From Phocaeicola vulgatus ATCC 8482 (lineage in GTDB: Bacteria > Bacteroidota > Bacteroidia > Bacteroidales > Bacteroidaceae), in NCBI RefSeq assembly GCF_000012825.1, contig NC_009614.1, positions 3,844,001 to 3,908,000 on the forward strand: a stretch of DNA of 64,000 nt. Reading direction: 5' to 3'. The position numbers and the translations under genes were made by a program. Under the pieces are notes generated by a model. The model ran no database searches and was not told where the DNA came from. It saw only the letters and a program-made list of their open reading frames with translations. This document shows positions 58,520 through 64,000 of the stretch, in pieces. Position 1 is the first letter of the stretch. Each line of letters begins with the position of its first letter.

Positions 58520-59320
58520 TTAATCTGTAACCTTTTTATTATAATACTCCAAAAACGCCACTTCACCTATCTCACTTAACAGTTTTTGATTTTCAATAAA
58601 ATCCTGTCCATGCTTTTGCCAACGTTTGGCAAATCCTTTAAATCTGGTACATGGGAAGTTGCTGCATTGGAAACAATGTGTTATCTTTTTCCCAAAACAA
58701 CATAAATGAAATGTTTTGCATTTTTCACAACGAGAATGATTTAACTCGGCTCCTCTGCAAGCTCTTTTTTCTCTCGTATATATGGGGCATCCCCCACAAA
58801 AGACACCACAAGCAGGAATACGACCATTATAAGGCTTGATTTTAGCCATTTCCCTTGCCATCCAAAAGTTAGTGAGAGAAAGCTGATTCGCTTTGCGCTT
58901 TTGTTCTTCCTTTACTATATAACCTTTTTTTTCAAAGAAAGGGCGAGCAGTCAAGCTCACTTCGGATGTAATCCGCATAATTCCGGCTGTAATTGCATAT
59001 CGTTCTATTTCTTCCAAAAGCATCGTAGCAATACCTTTACCTTGAAAGTCCTTGTGAACAAACATAGAATGTAAATAGCCTTGAGACGTAATAGATGAAA
59101 AACCAACGATTTGTGACTGTTGATTAACAGCTACAATAAAATAGTGGGTCTTTATCATCTCTTCAATGTTAGAAAGGTCATCTCCGCAGGATGCCCAATC
59201 CTCAACTTCTGCCTGCGAATAATCCTTGCTATTTACCGCAAGAACAGTGTTTTGAAATAATTCTTTTAGCGCAATAGTATCCGTCTGTTGAGCTTCCCTG
59301 ATTGTAAAGTCTGTTTTCAT
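58520..59320 (-). CDS. GNAT N-acetyltransferase fused to a Cys-rich DUF3795 domain
   Basis: A 266-residue two-domain protein. Residues 1-155 are a GNAT acetyltransferase; the acetyl-CoA loop is VHKDFQGKGIATMLL (Q/RxxGxG/A) and the fold ends with RPFFEKKGYIV. Residues 160-266 are DUF3795, with Cys pairs in PACGVFCGGCPIYTREKRAC, RCEKCKTFHLCC and HCFQCSNFPCTRFKGF that suggest one or two metal sites. Both parts are common separately; the fusion may link acetylation to a metal or redox sensor. The acceptor is unknown. The 385 bp upstream of it are AT-rich; TATATTTG (59525-59532 minus) is the only promoter-like box seen. Confidence 0.87.
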   Translation of the reverse strand: MKTDFTIREAQQTDTIALKELFQNTVLAVNSKDYSQAEVEDWASCGDDLSNIEEMIKTHYFIVAVNQQSQIVGFSSITSQGYLHSMFVHKDFQGKGIATMLLEEIERYAITAGIMRITSEVSLTARPFFEKKGYIVKEEQKRKANQLSLTNFWMAREMAKIKPYNGRIPACGVFCGGCPIYTREKRACRGAELNHSRCEKCKTFHLCCFGKKITHCFQCSNFPCTRFKGFAKRWQKHGQDFIENQKLLSEIGEVAFLEYYNKKVTD

Positions 59321-59600
59321 ATCTATTATATTTATGGTAAATTCTTTTCAGTCTTTCTTATTTTGTAGCTATTATGGAATAGACCATCAGAATATGATTA
59401 CTTTAATGTTTTATCCTATATTTAAAAGTCAGATTTCAGATGGATATCTACCCTGTTGTTCCCCGGTTTATTTCTAAATAATCAAAATCCGCATTCATTC
59501 TTTTAATATTAAATGGATTATATGCAAATATAGCAAAAGGTACAGTATATCATTCATTGTGAATTGCACTTTTTACTGTATTTCAGCAAAATACCTTTCT

Positions 59601-59760
59601 TTACAGGCTAAAACCTTTGCTCCTTTTCTGCACCTCTTTCAGTTGTATCCTTTGATAGAGTTTGCTAAACAGCTCCCTGAACCAATCGGATACATTTTTT
59701 TGATTGATGATTAGCATCAATTTGTTCCTGCCACATCGTCATCGAAAAAGCAATGTCCTT
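59601..59760 (-). pseudogene. possible frameshifted gene remnant
   Basis: Two adjoining minus-strand frames read like one broken protein: KDIAFSMTMWQEQIDANHQS, then, after a shift at a run of seven A (59695-59701), KNVSDWFRELFSKLYQRIQL and KEVQKRSKGFSL before the stop. No family is recognised. It sits between the GNAT gene and the araC pair. 59321-59600 holds nothing else that I can name. Confidence 0.3.
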
Positions 59761-59862
59761 TTAGCTCAACAAGTGTATGAATGTGCTGCCATATATATGG
59801 AGTGGGTAGCCCGGCAGGAACATTCCGGCTCTTCTTTTTATTCCCGGATGGGATAAGATTCG

Positions 59863-59926
59863 GTAACTAAGGTAAGATAATCCGTAATTGAGGTTATAAC
59901 CTTGTCCGGATAACTTCTTATTTTTG
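59863..59926 (+). promoter_or_regulatory. AraC-type direct repeat and promoter of the araC pair
   Basis: Half-site 1 (GTAACTAAGGTAAGATAATC..., 59863) and half-site 2 (GTAATTGAGGTTATAACCT, 59884-59902) start 21 bp apart and TATTTTTG (59919-59926) begins 35 nt after half-site 2 starts. Over 27 positions it matches the flavodoxin site at 21. The position suggests autoregulation by the AraC proteins. Confidence 0.65.
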
Positions 59927-59987
59927 TGACCGGAATATTTCAAATAACTGAAAAAGCTGTATTTTAGCAGACATTAAACAAGTTAGA

Positions 59988-60899
59988 ATGATGGATAAGA
60001 TATTAAATTTAGACAGTGTGGACCAATATAACAGTCTATACGGACTTGAAACACTGAATCCGTTGGTCAGTGTCATTGATTTGAACAAGGCTACCCGGCA
60101 GATGGACTATGTGCACTGGAACTATGGCGTTTATGCACTTTATCTGAAATTGGAGAAAGCTTGTGATATCAAATACGGGCGTCGGAGTTATGACTATCAG
60201 GAGGGAACCGTGGTATGTTTTGCTCCGGGACAAACAACGGAAACCACATTGACCACCGACCGTGTGCAGTTGAATGTGCTTGGCATTCTTTTTCATCCGG
60301 ATTTGTTACGGGGGACCACGCTTGGAAAAACAATAAAGAAATATACCTTCTTTTCGTATGAAGTGAGCGAGGCGCTGCACCTTTCGGAAGATGAGCGCAA
60401 TATTATGACAGATTGCCTGAAGATTATCCGTATGGAACTGGAACGGGGGGTGGACAAGCACAGTAAGACCTTGCTGGTAAACTATATAGAACTGCTTCTT
60501 AATTACTGTATGCGTTTTTATGAACGTCAGTTCGCCACCCGCAGTCATTCGAACCGTGATGTGTTGACACGCTTTGAAGGGTTGCTTGACGATTATTTTG
60601 AGGGCGAACTTGCCGAGCGTGACGGATTACCTACCGTGAAATACTTTGCTGACAAACTGTGCCTTTCATCCAACTACTTCGGGGATATGTTCAAGAAGGA
60701 AACCGGCAAGACTCCACAGGAATATATTCAGGAAAAAGTGATAGAACTGGCAAAGGAACGGATGTCCGACAGGAGAGAAACCGTCAGCAGGGTAGCCTAT
60801 TCACTGGGATTTCAATATCCGCAGCATTTCTGCCGGTTGTTCAAGAAGCGTGTGGGCTGTACACCGAATGAATATCGGGCACAAAACCTTCTTTTATAG
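59988..60899 (+). CDS. AraC family transcriptional regulator (first of a tandem pair)
   Basis: A 303-residue regulator. Residues 1-185 form an AraC_N-like sensing domain (NSLYGLETLNPLVSVIDLNK; YDYQEGTVVCFAPGQ; LGILFHPDLLRG), and 200-300 carry the double helix-turn-helix (KYFADKLCLSSNYFGDMFKK; RVAYSLGFQYPQHFCRLFKK; GCTPNEYR). Two ATGs lie in tandem at the start. The second regulator follows after 19 nt, so both are made together, probably as an old duplication. A GTAA-type direct repeat precedes the gene and recurs at two neighbouring operons. Confidence 0.92.
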   Translation: MMDKILNLDSVDQYNSLYGLETLNPLVSVIDLNKATRQMDYVHWNYGVYALYLKLEKACDIKYGRRSYDYQEGTVVCFAPGQTTETTLTTDRVQLNVLGILFHPDLLRGTTLGKTIKKYTFFSYEVSEALHLSEDERNIMTDCLKIIRMELERGVDKHSKTLLVNYIELLLNYCMRFYERQFATRSHSNRDVLTRFEGLLDDYFEGELAERDGLPTVKYFADKLCLSSNYFGDMFKKETGKTPQEYIQEKVIELAKERMSDRRETVSRVAYSLGFQYPQHFCRLFKKRVGCTPNEYRAQNLLL

Positions 60900-60918
60900 T
60901 ATTCTGTCGTAACAAGCA

Positions 60919-61818
60919 ATGCAAGAGACTATGTTGGACTTGAGGACTGTATATGAATGTAACCGCTGTCTGGGTTGCAAGACATTGCATCCGCAGGTGG
61001 GCATCATCAATCTGGAGAATCCTTCATTGGAAGAGGATGCGGTGAAGTTTGAATTCTATGCTGTCTTGCTGATTGAGGATTGTCCGGGCGGTTGTTGCTG
61101 CTGCGGACGGAAATACTATGATTACTCCAATGCTACCATGGTGTTTCTCACTCCCGGCGAGATCTTTCGTATGAGTAAGGAGAATACGTTGCCGGATAAA
61201 GGATATCTTTTGGCATTTCATCCTGACCTGTTGTTCCGCACCTCACTGAAGAATCATATTAAAAATTATACCTTTTTCCATTATCGCAAGGAAGAAGCGC
61301 TGCATCTTTCGCGGCGTGAGACAGAGAAAGTGACGTGTTGCCTCTCGAATATAGAGGATGAGTTGCATCATCCCATTGATACTCATAGCAGTATTATTCT
61401 TTCCCGGCATATAGAACTTCTGTTGGATTATTGCACCCGGTATTACGAACGCCAGTTTATTACCCGTGAGAATAAGAACAAGGCTCTTTTGGAAAACATG
61501 GAACGTTTGTTTGTGGAATATATCGCATCCGGAAGGTTGCAAGGCGGCAAGTTGCCCACATCCGGCTATATGGCGGGAGAGCTTGATTTGTCTGTCGCTT
61601 ACTTCGATGATCTGCTGAAGTTTGAAACCGGCAAGACTTTGGAGGAATATTTGCAACTGAAGCGGCTGGATATAGCCAGGCACATGTTGTTGCAGGACGG
61701 TCATACGCCTGCTGCTGTGGCACGGAAGTTAGGCTATCCTAATGTGCAGTGCTTCAGTGTGCTTTTCAAGAAAATAACAGGTGTCGCCCCCAGTGATTAC
61801 CGGCTCTCGCAGAATTGA
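60919..61818 (+). CDS. AraC family transcriptional regulator with Cys-rich sensor (second of pair)
   Basis: A 299-residue paralogue of the preceding gene with the same layout (LAFHPDLLFRTSLKNHIKNY; SGYMAGELDLSVAYFDDLLK; RKLGYPNVQCFSVLFKK; GVAPSDYR). Two cysteine groups set it apart: Cys14, Cys17 and Cys20 (YECNRCLGCKTLHP, where the partner has NSLYGLETLNP) and Cys55, Cys59-62 (EDCPGGCCCCGRK, where the partner has EKACDIKYGRR). These could bind metal or form disulfides, so this copy may be the redox- or metal-sensing one. It lies 186 nt before the DXS-like gene. Confidence 0.9.
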   Translation: MQETMLDLRTVYECNRCLGCKTLHPQVGIINLENPSLEEDAVKFEFYAVLLIEDCPGGCCCCGRKYYDYSNATMVFLTPGEIFRMSKENTLPDKGYLLAFHPDLLFRTSLKNHIKNYTFFHYRKEEALHLSRRETEKVTCCLSNIEDELHHPIDTHSSIILSRHIELLLDYCTRYYERQFITRENKNKALLENMERLFVEYIASGRLQGGKLPTSGYMAGELDLSVAYFDDLLKFETGKTLEEYLQLKRLDIARHMLLQDGHTPAAVARKLGYPNVQCFSVLFKKITGVAPSDYRLSQN

Positions 61819-61862
61819 TAACCGGGTTGCAGTACCATGTTTTTGTGATACAGTTCCCTTCT

Positions 61863-61926
61863 GTAAAAATGGTAATTCTATCTGTAATTTATCTACAAAG
61901 AATGAATGGGGCCTGGCTTATCTTTG
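61863..61926 (+). promoter_or_regulatory. AraC-type direct repeat and promoter of the DXS-like gene
   Basis: Half-site 1 (GTAAAAATGGTAATTCTATC..., 61863) and half-site 2 (GTAATTTATCTACAAAGAA, 61884-61902) start 21 bp apart; TATCTTTG (61919-61926) begins 35 nt after half-site 2 starts. Half-site 2 is identical over 19 bp to that of the flavodoxin operon, in the same orientation and at the same distance from the -7 box. Confidence 0.7.
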
Positions 61927-62004
61927 CATTGTGAAATGAAAGCGGCTTTGTCCGCATCGGAATGAAGCAAGACAACAGATGAAATCATTTAAACAGGTAG
62001 AACG

Positions 62005-63765
62005 ATGTATATTGAACAAGTAAATTCTCCGCAAGACATAAAACAGTTTTCTGCGGAACAGTTAAGACAGTTGGCAGGTGAAGTCCGCAATGCATTATTG
62101 ACCAAGTTAAGTGCTCACGGAGGACATGTGGGACCTAATCTGGGAATGGTGGAGGCTACAATAGCATTGCACTATGTATTCAATTCACCGACGGATAAGA
62201 TGGTATATGATGTATCCCATCAAAGTTATACACATAAGATGCTGACCGGGCGTAAGGATGCTTTCCTGAATCCGGAGGATTATGATGTGGTGTCCGGATA
62301 CACCAATCCCCGGGAAAGCGGGCACGATTTTTTCACTATCGGCCATACTTCCACCTCTGTCAGTCTGGCTTGCGGTCTTGCCAAAGCCAGAGATCTGAAA
62401 GGCGGACACGAGAATATCATAGCCGTGATAGGGGATGGATCGCTCAGCGGCGGAGAAGCTTATGAAGGTCTGAGCAATGCGGGAGAAATGGGAACCAACC
62501 TTATTATAGTGGTTAATGATAATGAAATGTCCATTGCCGAAAACCACGGCGGGCTCTATCAGAACCTGAAAGAACTGCGCGACACGGAGGGACGGTCGTC
62601 CTGTAATTTCTTCCGTTCTCTGGGGTTGGATTATCTTTATGTGGGAGAGGGGAATGATATTCCGTCTTTGGTTGCGGCTTTTGCCAAGGTGAAAGATACA
62701 TCACGTCCCACAGTGGTTCATATTCACACACAGAAAGGAAAGGGATACGCTCCGGCAGAAGCCGACCGGGAGGAATTTCATTGGGAGATGCCTTTCGATC
62801 TGGAAACGGGTAAGCCGAAGGTGGATTGCAGCGGTATGGAGGATTACCATAGCCTGACCGGGAAGTTTTTGTTGGAGAAGATGAAGGAGGACCACACGGT
62901 TGTTGCCATCAGTTCGGGTACTCCTACTGTGATAGGTTTTACTCCTGAACGCCGGAAACAGGCAGGGCGTCAGTTTGTGGATGTAGGTATTGCCGAGGAA
63001 CATGCCGTGGCATTGGCATCGGGTATCGCTGCCGGTGGCGGACGTCCGGTGTACGGGGTTTACAGTACTTTTATCCAGCGTTGCTATGACCAGTTGTCTC
63101 AGGATTTGTGTATCAATGGAAATCCGGCGGTGATCACTGTGTTTATGGGGACAGTAGCCGGAATGAACGATGTGACTCATCTGGGTTTCTTCGATATTCC
63201 GCTTATCAGCAATATCCCGAATATGGTTTATCTGGCTCCTACGTGTTCCGAAGAGTATTTTGCTATGTTGGAATGGGCTGTCCGCCAGACGGAATATCCC
63301 GTTGCCATCCGTGTGCCGGGAGTGGCAGTGGTGCATCGTAAGGAAGAGTTTGACACGGATTATAGCGAGTTAAACCGCTACAAAATGACAGCCAGGGGAG
63401 AAACTGTCGCTATTCTTGCATTGGGTTCTTTCTATGATTTGGGACAGGCTTTGAAGAATAAGCTTCGGGAAGAGTCGGGTGTTGAGGCTACTTTGATTAA
63501 TCCCCGTTACATAACAGGGCTTGACGAACCGATGCTGGAAGAGTTGAAAGTGGGGCATCGTATTGTCGTAACGTTGGAAGACGGGGTGCTGGATGGAGGA
63601 TTCGGCGAGAAGATAGCGCGTTATTATGGTAATTCTGAAATGCGGGTGCTGAATTACGGACTTCGTAAAGAATTTGCAGACCGCTATAATCTGGATGAGC
63701 TGATGAAAGCCAACCGGTTGACTGACAAGCAGATGGCGGAGGATATTGCCGGTATATTGGAATAA
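62005..63765 (+). CDS. DXS-like thiamine-diphosphate enzyme (1-deoxy-D-xylulose-5-phosphate synthase family)
   Basis: A 586-residue relative of DXS, shorter than the usual 620-640. ThDP binding is intact (IGDGSLSGGEAYEGLSN, residues 142-158) and the catalytic Glu is in VDVGIAEEHAV (Glu331). Differences are clear: SHQSYTHK replaces GHQAYPHK, about 50 residues are missing after NHGGLYQN, the DRAG segment that carries an Arg contacting the substrate phosphate reads FMGTVAG, and the YPRG motif reads RVPGVAV. The two phosphate-binding Arg positions therefore seem lost. It may use pyruvate with a non-phosphorylated acceptor. It is the likely target of the preceding AraC proteins. It may be annotated as dxs elsewhere; I would expect a true dxs in this genome. 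Confidence 0.85.
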   Translation: MYIEQVNSPQDIKQFSAEQLRQLAGEVRNALLTKLSAHGGHVGPNLGMVEATIALHYVFNSPTDKMVYDVSHQSYTHKMLTGRKDAFLNPEDYDVVSGYTNPRESGHDFFTIGHTSTSVSLACGLAKARDLKGGHENIIAVIGDGSLSGGEAYEGLSNAGEMGTNLIIVVNDNEMSIAENHGGLYQNLKELRDTEGRSSCNFFRSLGLDYLYVGEGNDIPSLVAAFAKVKDTSRPTVVHIHTQKGKGYAPAEADREEFHWEMPFDLETGKPKVDCSGMEDYHSLTGKFLLEKMKEDHTVVAISSGTPTVIGFTPERRKQAGRQFVDVGIAEEHAVALASGIAAGGGRPVYGVYSTFIQRCYDQLSQDLCINGNPAVITVFMGTVAGMNDVTHLGFFDIPLISNIPNMVYLAPTCSEEYFAMLEWAVRQTEYPVAIRVPGVAVVHRKEEFDTDYSELNRYKMTARGETVAILALGSFYDLGQALKNKLREESGVEATLINPRYITGLDEPMLEELKVGHRIVVTLEDGVLDGGFGEKIARYYGNSEMRVLNYGLRKEFADRYNLDELMKANRLTDKQMAEDIAGILE

Positions 63766-63778
63766 CCTTTTACGGAAT

Positions 63779-63807
63779 GGCTGAAGTCCGAGACTTCAGC
63801 CATTTTT
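63779..63807 (+). terminator. intrinsic terminator after the DXS-like gene
   Basis: GGCTGAAGTC-CGA-GACTTCAGCC, a perfect 10-bp stem with a triloop, followed by ATTTTTG. Confidence 0.9.
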
Positions 63808-63872
63808 GTAATAGTGAAATAGATAAGCCGGATTAAAACTGTTTGTTACCATAAGCATGAGAACTGGAATAC

Positions 63873-64000
63873 TTATTCTTTTTCCAGAAGCGAATAAAAC
63901 ACAGGATGATAATCGGGAAGTAGTTCCGGGTGAAAAGCTTTTATCATGTCACTCAGAAGAACATCGGGTGAGAGGGGAAGATTCTCATACAAAGGTATCC
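63873..64000 (-). CDS. ABC transporter substrate-binding protein, C-terminal end only
   Basis: The frame enters from the right edge and ends at 63873 with SDMIKAFHPELLPDYHPVFY then SLLEKE. This matches the close of the substrate-binding lipoprotein at 45696-46847 (ADLIQIFHPQLLSGHQPGYY, ELLK), the typical C-terminal helix of the class III fold. Only about 42 residues are in the window. It is probably another corrinoid or iron-complex binding protein. Confidence 0.65.
   Translation of the reverse strand, partial: IPLYENLPLSPDVLLSDMIKAFHPELLPDYHPVFYSLLEKE

Noticed and set aside
59707..59943. 49-codon plus-strand ORF (59707-59856) and 60-codon minus-strand ORF (59761-59943)
   Set aside because: They overlap each other, and the second also overlaps the AraC-type operator and promoter; neither gives a recognisable protein.

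Overview
The window looks like a chromosome segment of a gut Bacteroidales, most likely Bacteroides or Phocaeicola (the P. vulgatus/dorei group is my best guess from gene content). The reasons: many start regions carry the Bacteroidetes promoter form (TTTG or TTG, about 19-21 nt, then TAnnTTTG) instead of Shine-Dalgarno sites, and families typical of the phylum are present (DUF4293, DUF4296, lipidated TamA-like TamL, split LysO, cysteine-poor TraR/DksA). No rRNA, CRISPR array, insertion sequence or prophage was seen.

Layout. 1-15.3 kb is housekeeping: a cut patatin-type lipase, an exonuclease, YigZ, a porin, uvrB, the bamD-rpoZ-DUF4293 run, a PorT-like barrel with a LysM/periplasmic-binding protein, uvrA-ybaK and a POT peptide transporter. 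15.3-19.2 kb holds a two-gene LysO exporter behind a long leader, a DUF4373 gene followed by tandem palindromes, and an NhaC-type antiporter. 19.3-23.9 kb is a hexuronate block: lacI-uxaA diverging from kdgK-kdgA. 24.2-33.3 kb has an M48 protease, an AraC regulator, the ileS-traR/dksA-lspA-DUF4296 run and an RNA methyltransferase. 33.4-39.7 kb has TamL, small proteins, three tRNA-Lys genes, an MBL-fold hydrolase and a membrane-tethered winged-helix regulator. 39.9-44.9 kb has a TlpA-like protein, uxaC and uxaB (which with the 19-24 kb block complete the galacturonate/glucuronate route to KDPG) and a PH-like protein. 44.9-55.2 kb is anaerobic corrin-ring synthesis, with nine steps packed into five ORFs of which four are fusions, surrounding a BtuFCD-like importer. 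55.9-63.8 kb is accessory: a secreted flavodoxin and flavin reductase, a DUF1016 nuclease, a GNAT-DUF3795 fusion, two tandem AraC regulators and a diverged DXS-like enzyme. The window ends inside another substrate-binding protein.

The most interesting result is in the last region. Three promoters (flavodoxin operon, araC pair, DXS-like gene) carry the same two-part direct repeat. The half-sites begin with GTAA and are 21 bp apart, and the second starts exactly 35 nt before the first base of the TAnnTTTG box in all three. This looks like a local AraC-type regulon joining a diverged DXS, a secreted flavodoxin and a flavin reductase. Other points of note are two separate arrays of tandem palindromes (23-bp and 21-bp period), several long intergenic inverted repeats, a LacI operator placed on the kdgK promoter, and a possible regulatory leader before lysO.
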